Origin: Bacteroidota bacterium
GTDB lineage: Bacteria > Bacteroidota > Bacteroidia > Chitinophagales > Saprospiraceae
Length of the DNA: 64,000 nucleotides
Reading direction: 5' to 3'
NCBI GenBank assembly: GCA_020160935.1
Contig: JAIUPL010000009.1
Span: forward strand, 124,001 to 188,000
Shown here in pieces: positions 7,857-15,700 of this stretch. Below the pieces are notes generated by a model, which worked only from the letters and a program-made list of their open reading frames with translations, did no database searches and was not told the origin of the DNA. Every line of letters starts with the position of its first letter. Position 1 is the first letter of the stretch. Made by a program: the position numbers and the translations under genes.

Positions 7857-8738
7857 TCACCCCTTCAACTGCCCAATCAACTGCTCCGCCACGCCTGCAT
7901 TGGTGCTCGACGACACCCGCGCCCGGCGCAACGTGCCCTCTATTTCGCAGGCCGCAAAAGCGTGGTAATTCCCCGTTGTATCGCGTTCGCAGTGCACACC
8001 GAGCGGCAACTGGCATCCGCCGCTCATCAATTGCAGCACTTTGCGCTCCACATTGGTGCAGGCCGAAATGTCGGGACGGTGCAACTGGCGCAGGATCATG
8101 CGGGTAGCCGTATCGCCCCGGTTGGTTTGCCAGGCCAGCACGCCCTGGGCGGGCGCGGGCACAAATTCGCGCGGATTGAGTTCTACCAGCACCAGGTCGG
8201 AAATGTCCAGTTCGAGTCGGCTCACGCCGGCCGCGGCCAGAAAAATGGCGTCGAAATCGCCGCTGCGGAGTTTATCCAGGCGCGTTGGCACATTGCCGCG
8301 GATGTCTTTCAGTTGTACATCGGGCCGAAAATCGAGCAATTGTGCTTTGCGGCGGTTGGCAGAGGTGCCGACAACTGCGCCTTGTTTGAGTTTAAAAACC
8401 TGACTTGTATCGACGGATTCGGGACGCAGCAGCAGCCAGTCGGCCGGATTGTCGCGGTACGACACGGCCGTGATCACCAGTCCATCCGGCGGACTGGTAG
8501 GCAGGTCTTTCATGGAATGCACGGCCAGGTCGATGTCGCCGCGCAGCAGCGCATCCTCGATTTCCTTGGTAAAAAATCCTTTTCCTTCGAGTTTGTCGAA
8601 ACTCAGGTGTTGCACCACGTCGCCCTGGGTTTTGATGATGACCAGTTCGCTCTCCACCCCGATGCGGGCGAGTTCCGCCTGGGTGTAATGGGCTTGCCAG
8701 AGGGCAAGTTTGCTTCCGCGTGTACCAATTCTTAGCAT
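7857..8738 (-). CDS. hemC: Porphobilinogen deaminase (hydroxymethylbilane synthase)
   Basis: A 293-residue enzyme that joins four porphobilinogen units into hydroxymethylbilane in haem synthesis; cytosolic. The N terminus MLRIGTRGSKLALWQA is typical. HSMKDLPT, the Arg-rich substrate-site segment GTSANRRKAQL and SGGCQLPLG are all present. The Cys of the last motif is residue 242, the same number as the dipyrromethane-attaching Cys of E. coli HemC. An in-frame ATG 36 bp upstream exists but adds a non-homologous tail and would place the start upstream of the promoter box, so 8738 is chosen. The gene stands alone on this strand. Confidence 0.97.
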   Translation of the reverse strand: MLRIGTRGSKLALWQAHYTQAELARIGVESELVIIKTQGDVVQHLSFDKLEGKGFFTKEIEDALLRGDIDLAVHSMKDLPTSPPDGLVITAVSYRDNPADWLLLRPESVDTSQVFKLKQGAVVGTSANRRKAQLLDFRPDVQLKDIRGNVPTRLDKLRSGDFDAIFLAAAGVSRLELDISDLVLVELNPREFVPAPAQGVLAWQTNRGDTATRMILRQLHRPDISACTNVERKVLQLMSGGCQLPLGVHCERDTTGNYHAFAACEIEGTLRRARVSSSTNAGVAEQLIGQLKG

Positions 8739-8742
8739 GGCA

Positions 8743-8774
8743 CAAACGTAGGGCAAAAACGGCATTTGAGGCAA
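8743..8774 (-). promoter_or_regulatory. hemC promoter abutting the start codon
   Basis: On the minus strand: TTG (8772-8774), a 21-bp spacer and TACGTTTG (8743-8750), which fits TTG/TAnnTTTG. Only four bases (TGCC) separate the box from the hemC ATG, so the transcript would start at or inside the ATG. This suggests a leaderless mRNA. Confidence 0.6.
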
Positions 8775-8956
8775 TAATTTGGCCGCATCCTTTTGTTTTT
8801 GGAGTGTTTATGACAAAAAAGGGAGATTGTTTTTTATGCCGGCAAATAGCCCGGTCAGCGTAATTTACCATTTATTTGCAGCAGGTATGGCCGAAAAGAC
8901 ACACTTCTGCCGGGCCTGATGCTCACATTTGCATACACTACCTCCAACCCGTCCTT

Positions 8957-10072
8957 ATGACATCCCTGAATCGAACATTGCTGTGGATACTGGGCGCCGC
9001 ATTTTTGCTGGCGGTTTTTTATTATTTCGCCGACATTCTGTCGTACATCCTGCTGGCCTGGGTGTTTTCTATGTTGGGGCGGCCCATGATGCTTTTTTTC
9101 CAGCGGCGAATACGGGTCGGGCGGTTTCGTATGGGCTCCAGCATGGCTGCGCTGCTGACGATTGTGGTTTTTTATGCCGTTTTGGTGGGTTTGTTGCTGA
9201 TGTTTGTGCCAACGATTGTGACGCAGGCGCGCAACCTGTCCACGGTCGATTATCAGGCTTTGGGAGAAAAACTGCGCATTCCTTTTTCCAATCTGGACGC
9301 GCAGATGCACCAACTGGGCATGTTGTCGGCGGGGCAGTCGCTGGCCACCGCGACCCAGGAAATGCTCAGCACCTGGTTTAAGCCGGCACTTTTGGGCAGT
9401 TTTGTAGGCAGTTTTGTAGGCGTGGCGGGCAATATTATGGTGACTTTCATTTCCGTCACGTTCATCATGTTCTTTTTCCTGCAGGAAAATCATTTGTTCG
9501 TACACATCCTGAACGCTTTTGTGCCCAATGAGCAGGAGCCCAAAGTGCGCCATGCGGTGCAGGAAAGCAGCAACGTGCTCACCAGTTATTTCAGGGGACT
9601 GCTGATTCAGTTGGTCGTTTTTTCGATGATGATAGCCATATTGCTGTGGATTATGGGCATCGACAATGCCCTGCTGATTGGCGCTTTCGGCGGTTTGTTC
9701 AATATCGTGCCCTATGTGGGTCCTGTGCTCGGTATGGTATTCGGAATATTTATCACGTTGTCGTCCAACCTGAACGCCGAATTTGCGATGTTGATGCCCA
9801 TGCTGCTGAAAGTGCTGGTGGCATTCGGCATCACGCAGGCCATCGACAACAACCTTACCGGGCCTATGATCCTGTCCAAAAGCGTGCAGGCGCACCCGCT
9901 CGAAATTTTTATCGTTACGCTGATCGCCGCCAAAATGGGCGGAGTGGTGGGCATGGTGATCGGTATTCCGGTGTATACGGTGCTGCGGGTGGTGGCCCGC
10001 ATTTTTTTCGGACAATTCAAAGTAGTGCAGCGTCTCACGGGTGGAGCGATAGAAGAAGAAGCAAGTTCCTGA
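8957..10072 (+). CDS. AI-2E family transporter (PF01594-type permease)
   Basis: A 371-residue inner-membrane protein with about eight hydrophobic helices: a pair at the N terminus (LLWILGAAFLLAVFYYF and following), an amphipathic middle region (about 90-140), then the conserved C-terminal core with GAFGGLFNIVPYVGPVLG and IVTLIAAKMGGVVGMVIGIP. Members export small molecules or act as Na+/H+ antiporters; few have known substrates. The ATG at 8957 is chosen because the signal-anchor helix follows at once; an upstream TTG at 8876 would add a non-homologous tail. It is divergent from hemC across a short spacer. Confidence 0.9.
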   Translation: MTSLNRTLLWILGAAFLLAVFYYFADILSYILLAWVFSMLGRPMMLFFQRRIRVGRFRMGSSMAALLTIVVFYAVLVGLLLMFVPTIVTQARNLSTVDYQALGEKLRIPFSNLDAQMHQLGMLSAGQSLATATQEMLSTWFKPALLGSFVGSFVGVAGNIMVTFISVTFIMFFFLQENHLFVHILNAFVPNEQEPKVRHAVQESSNVLTSYFRGLLIQLVVFSMMIAILLWIMGIDNALLIGAFGGLFNIVPYVGPVLGMVFGIFITLSSNLNAEFAMLMPMLLKVLVAFGITQAIDNNLTGPMILSKSVQAHPLEIFIVTLIAAKMGGVVGMVIGIPVYTVLRVVARIFFGQFKVVQRLTGGAIEEEASS

Positions 10073-10089
10073 AAAACTTTCCCCGGCTA

Positions 10090-10120
10090 TTGGATAGTTT
10101 GAAGAATCGCCTTACTTTTG
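10090..10120 (+). promoter_or_regulatory. Promoter of yceD-rpmF
   Basis: TTG (10090-10092), a 20-bp spacer and TACTTTTG (10113-10120) match the Bacteroidota consensus. The ATG of yceD follows at 10149, giving a leader of about 20 bases. Confidence 0.65.
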
Positions 10121-10148
10121 CCGCCCGATTTGAAAAACTGAATTGCTC

Positions 10149-10673
10149 ATGAACACGCTTGCTCCGTACTCTATCCCGATTCAGGGGCTGAAAGTGGGTG
10201 TTCATCATTTTCAGTTTTTGATCGACCGCGATTTTTTCGCCTTGTTTGAAGGTTCGCCCATTGAGGAAGGTACGGTAAAATTCGAGGTTGATTTTGACAA
10301 AAGGCCTGATATGCTGCTCATCGATTTTACGTTCGAAGGCAGTGTAGGGGCTGAATGTGATCGTTGTACGGCCATGATTGATCTACCTTTGAAAGATCAG
10401 CGGCAACTGATTGTGAAATACGGAAAAGCGGAAGGCGAAGAAGAAGACGAAGTTGTTTTCATCAGCCGGGAAGCATCCGATTTCAACCTGGCGCAATACC
10501 TGTATGAATTTACAGTGTTGTCGCTGCCAATCAGAAACACGTACGATTGCCAGTCGGCTCCGAATCCGCCCTGCAATTTCGAGGTGCTGGATTTTTTGAG
10601 CAAAGAAGAATCGGAATCGCGCAAAACCGGCGGAATCTGGGATGCGCTCAAAGATTTGAACAAAGACAACTAG
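10149..10673 (+). CDS. yceD: YceD/DUF177 family protein
   Basis: A 174-residue cytosolic protein of the DUF177 (YceD) family, linked to 23S rRNA accumulation in bacteria and plants. It carries the CDRC metal-binding-like pair at about 75-78 in VGAECDRCTAMIDLPL and an acidic middle (GEEEDEVVF). The rpmF gene follows about 100 bp downstream, as in very many bacteria, and this context supports the call. The ATG at 10149 is preferred over TTG two codons upstream. Confidence 0.87.
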   Translation: MNTLAPYSIPIQGLKVGVHHFQFLIDRDFFALFEGSPIEEGTVKFEVDFDKRPDMLLIDFTFEGSVGAECDRCTAMIDLPLKDQRQLIVKYGKAEGEEEDEVVFISREASDFNLAQYLYEFTVLSLPIRNTYDCQSAPNPPCNFEVLDFLSKEESESRKTGGIWDALKDLNKDN

Positions 10674-10776
10674 CGTGCTCGGGTGTTTTTTCGAAATCAT
10701 CCGAACACATTGAAATTCAATACACTAAAAGTTGTGGTGTTCCACAAGGGCCATCTCGACAAAATCTGGATAAGTC

Positions 10777-10980
10777 ATGCCAAATCCTAAATGGCGGCAC
10801 TCCAAGCGCCGGAAGCGCGCTCGCCGCACGCACTACAAAACGGAAGCCCCGCAAGTAGCCACCTGCAAAAACACAGGCGAAAAGCACCTGCTGCACCACG
10901 CCTACACGTTTGAAGGTGACCTGTACTACCGCGGTCAGGTATTAATTCCGGGTAAAGGCAGCGCGACCGCAGAAGCATAG
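10777..10980 (+). CDS. rpmF: 50S ribosomal protein L32
   Basis: A 67-residue basic ribosomal protein. The MPNPKWRHSKRRKRARRTHY start is the L32 signature in this phylum, and HLLHHAY follows. Only one Cys is present, so this is the zinc-independent form. It lies after yceD, probably in one transcript; a small hairpin (TTGTGG / CCACAA at 10732-10747) lies in the leader between the two genes, and a terminator hairpin follows the gene. Confidence 0.95.
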   Translation: MPNPKWRHSKRRKRARRTHYKTEAPQVATCKNTGEKHLLHHAYTFEGDLYYRGQVLIPGKGSATAEA

Positions 10981-11010
10981 TCGCTCTTTGTGCCGGTTTT
11001 TATTGAGGAG

Positions 11011-11049
11011 GCTCCAATCCTGCATGCCAGGATGCTATGGGGCTTTTTC
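11011..11049 (+). terminator. Rho-independent-like terminator after rpmF
   Basis: An imperfect stem (GCTCCA..ATCCTG paired with CAGGAT..TGGGGC) followed by TTTTT, 30 bp after the rpmF stop. Confidence 0.65.
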
Positions 11050-11078
11050 TATTTGTGCTCCGTACATAACTACTCGCG

Positions 11079-11459
11079 ATGAAACAACTCGTCAACACTC
11101 CCCATGCACCCCTGCCCATCGGCCCTTACAACCAGGCGGTGGCTTTTAACGGTTTGCTGTACGTGTCGGGACAAATTGCCCTCGACCCGGCCACCGGCGA
11201 ACTCGTGCTCGACAACATCGAAGCCGAAACGCATCGCGTGCTGCAAAACCTGAAAGCCATCCTCGAAGCAGGCGGCAGCAGCCTCGAAAAAGTACTGAAA
11301 TCTACAGTGTTTATTAAAAACATGGAACTTTTCGGCCGTATCAATGCTGTTTACGGAGAATATTTCAAACCGGAATTTGCGCCGGCGAGAGAAACCGTTC
11401 AGGTATCGGCCCTGCCCAAGTATGTGAATGTTGAAATTTCCGTGATCGCAAGTATATAA
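11079..11459 (+). CDS. ridA: RidA family enamine/imine deaminase
   Basis: A 126-residue RidA (YjgF/YER057c/UK114) protein. It hydrolyses reactive 2-aminoacrylate and related enamines released by PLP enzymes; it is a cytosolic trimer. The signature GPYNQAVAFNGLLYVSGQI and the active-site Arg104 in APARETVQVSALP are present, and the length is normal. Its stop is six bases before the trpS ATG, so the two are co-transcribed. Confidence 0.95.
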   Translation: MKQLVNTPHAPLPIGPYNQAVAFNGLLYVSGQIALDPATGELVLDNIEAETHRVLQNLKAILEAGGSSLEKVLKSTVFIKNMELFGRINAVYGEYFKPEFAPARETVQVSALPKYVNVEISVIASI

Positions 11460-11465
11460 AAACGT

Positions 11466-12458
11466 ATGAAAAACGTCCTTTCCGCTATCCAGCCCACCGG
11501 CGACCTGCACCTCGGCAACTATTTTGGCGCCGTTCAGAACTGGGTTCGTCTGCAAGATTCGTATAAATGCACGTATGGTGTCGTCGATTACCATTCGATG
11601 ACCATGCCATACGACGCAGCGCAACTGCGGGAAAACACCTGGAAAATGGTGTTTTATCTGTTGGCATGCGGTATCAAGCCGGAGAACCTGTTTATTCAGA
11701 GCCTTGTGCCCGAGCATGTGGAACTGAACTGGATTCTGGGATGTGTTACTTCGTACGGCGAACTGACGCGCATGACGCAGTTCAAGGACAAGAGCGATCA
11801 GTTGCGGGAAAAAGACAAGGACGCTTTCGTCAGCCTCGGCCTGTTTGCCTATCCGGTGCTGCAGGCTGCTGATATCCTGATTTACCGGGCCGATTATGTG
11901 CCCGTGGGTAAAGACCAGGAACAGCACCTCGAACTGTCGCGAAATATCGCACAGCGCTTCAACAACCAGTTTGGCCAGGAATATTTTGTGCACCCGGAGC
12001 CTTTGTTTACCGAAACGCCGAAGATTCTTTCTCCGGCCGACCCCAACCGGAAAATGAGCAAAAGCCTGGGCGAAAAGCACTATATCAATCTTTTTGCCGA
12101 CGAAGACCGCGTGCGCAAACAAATCAAATCGGCTGTGACCGACACCGGCGATACACCTGCCGGAGAAATGAGCGCCGGGGTGAAAAACCTGTTTGAACTC
12201 CTGCGCGCCTGTGGAAATATGGATGCCCACAACAGCCTGATGGCCGACTACCAGGCCGGCGCACTGCGCTACAGCGCCCTGAAAGAAGCCGCCGCCGATA
12301 CGCTGGTAGCACTGATCAATCCGCTCCGCGAACGCCTGGCCGATTTGCAGGCCAATGAAAAGGCCATTCAGGAGCAAGTGCGCGCCAGCAGCGCCGCTAT
12401 TCGCCAGCGCGCCCAGCAAACGTTGGGGGAAGTGCGGGAAATTGTGGGACTGGTCTGA
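11466..12458 (+). CDS. trpS: Tryptophanyl-tRNA synthetase
   Basis: A 330-residue class I aminoacyl-tRNA synthetase that charges tRNA-Trp. The HIGH-type motif is HLGN (15-18) in IQPTGDLHLGNYFGA; KMSKS is at 196-200; QAADIL and VPVGKDQEQHLE are typical of TrpRS. Length is normal for bacteria. It is the second gene of the ridA-trpS pair. The 62-bp inverted repeat starts at its stop codon. Confidence 0.97.
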   Translation: MKNVLSAIQPTGDLHLGNYFGAVQNWVRLQDSYKCTYGVVDYHSMTMPYDAAQLRENTWKMVFYLLACGIKPENLFIQSLVPEHVELNWILGCVTSYGELTRMTQFKDKSDQLREKDKDAFVSLGLFAYPVLQAADILIYRADYVPVGKDQEQHLELSRNIAQRFNNQFGQEYFVHPEPLFTETPKILSPADPNRKMSKSLGEKHYINLFADEDRVRKQIKSAVTDTGDTPAGEMSAGVKNLFELLRACGNMDAHNSLMADYQAGALRYSALKEAAADTLVALINPLRERLADLQANEKAIQEQVRASSAAIRQRAQQTLGEVREIVGLV

Positions 12459-12459
12459 C

Positions 12460-12600
12460 AGTTATCAGTTATTGGTTATTAGTTATCAGGGTGATAGGGG
12501 GCCATCTGTACAAATATTTGGTATCGCTTATTGTGTAGCCAAATATTTGTACAGATGGCCCCCTATCACCCTGATAACTAATAACCAATAACTGATAACT
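12460..12600. repeat. Perfect 62-bp inverted repeat with GTTATCA heptamers
   Basis: Left arm 12460-12521 and right arm 12539-12600 are exact reverse complements around a 17-base loop. The outer half of each arm is four tandem heptamers (GTTATCA, GTTATTG, GTTATTA, GTTATCA); the inner half is unique sequence (GGGCCATCTGTACAAATATT-like). It begins two bases after the trpS stop and would form a very stable hairpin. A single-armed relative is at 19510-19537. Confidence 0.95.
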
Positions 12601-12644
12601 ATTTGCCAAAACCCGACAAACCCGCCGCTCGGCATAGGGGAATC

Positions 12645-12693
12645 GGTTACTTTCGCACTCCCTTTGGGAAACTTATTCTTTGTCAAAGTAACC
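12645..12693. promoter_or_regulatory. Inverted repeat upstream of the metzincin gene
   Basis: GGTTACTTT (12645-12653) and AAAGTAACC (12685-12693) are perfect inverted copies 31 bp apart, ending 23 bp before the ATG. The left copy contains a TACTTTCG box close to TAnnTTTG. It could be a leader stem or an operator. Confidence 0.35.
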
Positions 12694-12715
12694 AATTCAA
12701 CTTTTTCCATCCTTC

Positions 12716-15700
12716 ATGTCAACAAGACTGACCTTATTACTGTGTTTGTGGGGCTGCTTCGGTGTGCTCCATGCGCAATCGCTATGGACTGATCTTACCG
12801 GTCACGCCCCTGCCATTTCCGGAAAACGCTATATTATTCCTCAACAATACCGCACCCTGCATCTGGAAGCAGATGGCATGCAGGCCCTGTTATCTACTGT
12901 TTCAGAGCAAGCGCCTGGCGTAATGCCGGTAACGCTGGCGCTGCCCATGCCCGATGGCAGCAGCAAACGCTTCCTGATTTACGAAACGCCGCTGATGGCG
13001 CCGGAACTGCAGGCGCGTTACCCCGAATCCCGATCTTATACAGGCATTGGAATGGACGACCCGACAGCAAGCCTGAAGTGCGACCTGACGCCCTGGGGAT
13101 TTCATGCCATGGTGCGCTCGAAACAATTCAGTACCGTGTTTATCGACCCTTATGCACAAGGCAACCGGGATTACTACATTTCCTATTACAAAAAGGACCT
13201 GCTGACGAAAGGCAAAAATGCGCCGGAGTTTAGTTGTGGAATCCAGTCGCATAACACAGCGCAACCGGAGAATGAAAATACGCCTGAATTTCAGGGCGAC
13301 TGCCAATTGCGCCGCTACCGACTGGCACTGGCATGTACACGCGAATATTCGGCTTTTCATGGCGACACGAAGCCGCTTGTAATGGCAGCCATGGTTACGT
13401 CGATGAACAGGGTAAACGGTGTATACGAAGACGAACTGGCTGTTACCATGCAAATGGTGGCCAACAACGACACCCTGATTTACCTGAGCACCATGACCGA
13501 TCCCTATTCCAACAACAATGGGGGTGCCATGCTCAACCAAAATAGAACGACCTGCAACAATCGTATCGGCTTAAACAACTACGACATTGGGCACGTATTC
13601 AGCACGGGTGGCGGCGGCATTGCCGGCCTCGGCGTCGTGTGTACTTCGGATAAAGCCCAGGGGGTTACCGGCAGTGGAACCCCCATCGGCGACGCTTTCG
13701 ATATCGACTATGTTGCCCATGAAATGGGACACCAGTTTGGCGCCAACCACACCCAGAACAACGACTGCAACAGCGAGGCTGTAGCATCCATGGAGCCCGG
13801 TAGCGCTTCCACCATTATGGGCTATGCAGGTATTTGCGCCCCGGATGTGCAATTGCACAGCGACGACTATTTCCATGCGATCAGCCTGCAGGAAATCGGA
13901 TTGTTTATTACAACAGGCGCTGGAAATACTTGCCCGGTGAAAACCATTACTGGTAATAGTACGCCAACCGTGAATGGCGGCCCGAACTTCACCATCCCCA
14001 AATCTACCCCATTTGCACTCACCGCTACTGGCAGCGACGCCAATGGCGATCCGCTTACCTACTGCTGGGAACAAATGGATCCACAGTTTGCTACCATGCC
14101 GCCGGTGTCGACCAGCGCTACTGGCCCACTGTTCAGATCATACACGCCGGTGGCTTCTCCTACGCGGTATTTCCCCAATCTGCCCGATTTGATTAACAAT
14201 GTCAACTCAGATTGGGAAGAACTGCCGGGCGTAGCGCGTACCATGAATTTCCGGGTGACGGCCCGCGACAACAATCCCGCGGGTGGCTGTACGGAAGAAG
14301 ACGACGTGCTGGTGACAGTTGCCGGAAACGCAGGCCCATTTGTGGTGACAGCCCCCAACACCAATGTGCTGTGGTATGTAGGGGAAAGCAAAGCCGTTAC
14401 CTGGAGCGTAGCCAATACCAATATCGCTCCGGTGAATGCCACCCAGGTGCGTATTTCGCTCTCCACCGATGGCGGCTATACGTATCCTTACATCCTGGCC
14501 AACAGTGTACCCAACAATGGCAGCGCGAATGTGACGGTGCCCAATCAGTTGTCGAACAAATGCCGCATCAAAGTAGAAGGCGTAGGCAATATCTTCTTCG
14601 ACATTTCCAACCAGAATTTCAGGATCGAACTGCCGCCGTTCCCTTCGTTTACGCTTGTGAACAGTGTGAGTGATCTGACGATTTGTGCTGGTGATACGGC
14701 TTCTTTTACCCTGCAAACACAATCTATTGCAGGATTTACTGGCAATATTAACCTGACGACTAACGGAAACCCTCTGGGAAGTACAGTTGCCGTTTCAGCG
14801 GCTACTATCGCTGCCGGACAAGGCGCCAATGTTCAAATATACGGCATAACGCCCTTGATGTCGGGCAATTACAACCTCGTCATTTCCGGCACTGCAGATA
14901 CCCTGCTGGTACGCGACACCGTAGCCCTGACCATTTTGCCTGGCAGTCCGGCGCTGAGCACCCCTTTGTCGCCTGCCGACGGCGCCACTGGCCTCGGTAC
15001 GGGCGTTACCCTGCAATGGACGGAAGTCAACTTTGCCAGTACCTACACCGTTCAGGTTTCTCTGAATGCCGATTTCAGTACAACGGTATATAGCCAGACA
15101 TTAAGCGGCACCAGCGCCGATATTTCCGGGCTACAACCTGGGAAAGTGTACTACTGGCGTGTGCGTGCTGCCAACTTCTGCGGCGTCGCGGCCTATTCCG
15201 AAACATTCGCGTTTCAAGTACAAAATCTCCAGTGCAACCAGACATTTACCAGCACAGATGTGCCGCAAGTCATCGACGATGCCAGTGTGAACACCGCTCT
15301 TTCGATACTGGATGTGCCCGTTACAGCCGTTATCGGCAGTGCACAGGTGAATATTCAAATTTCCCATACCTGGGTCGGCGACCTGGAAGCAAGACTGGCA
15401 ACTCCCTGGGGTGCTGATATTGTGCTGTTCGATCAGCCAGGCGTTCCCGGCTCACAATATGGATGTGGAAATGACAATATCAACGTAACCTTTAGTGATG
15501 CGGCTACCAATAATGCGGCTGCACTCGAAGGTCAGTGTAATACCAACCCTGCCTTGTCGGGTACCTTCCAGCCTATCATGCCACTTTCGGCGCTGAACGG
15601 ACAGGATGCAGGCGGAGAATGGCAACTCTATGTGGATGACAATGTAGGAGAAGACGGCGGCTCCATCGATCAATGGAGCCTGACGTTTTGCTTCCAGTCG

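Noticed and set aside
10547-10858. A 103-codon frame across the yceD-rpmF junction
   Set aside because: It overlaps both yceD and rpmF in another frame and has no homology pattern; the spacer is better read as the rpmF leader.
11070-12419. A 449-codon open frame antisense to ridA-trpS
   Set aside because: Overlaps two certain housekeeping genes on the other strand and has no recognisable domain.
12460-12600. Repeat clusters considered as CRISPR arrays
   Set aside because: Units are 7-10 bp, directly abutting or inverted, without spacers of constant length and without cas genes.
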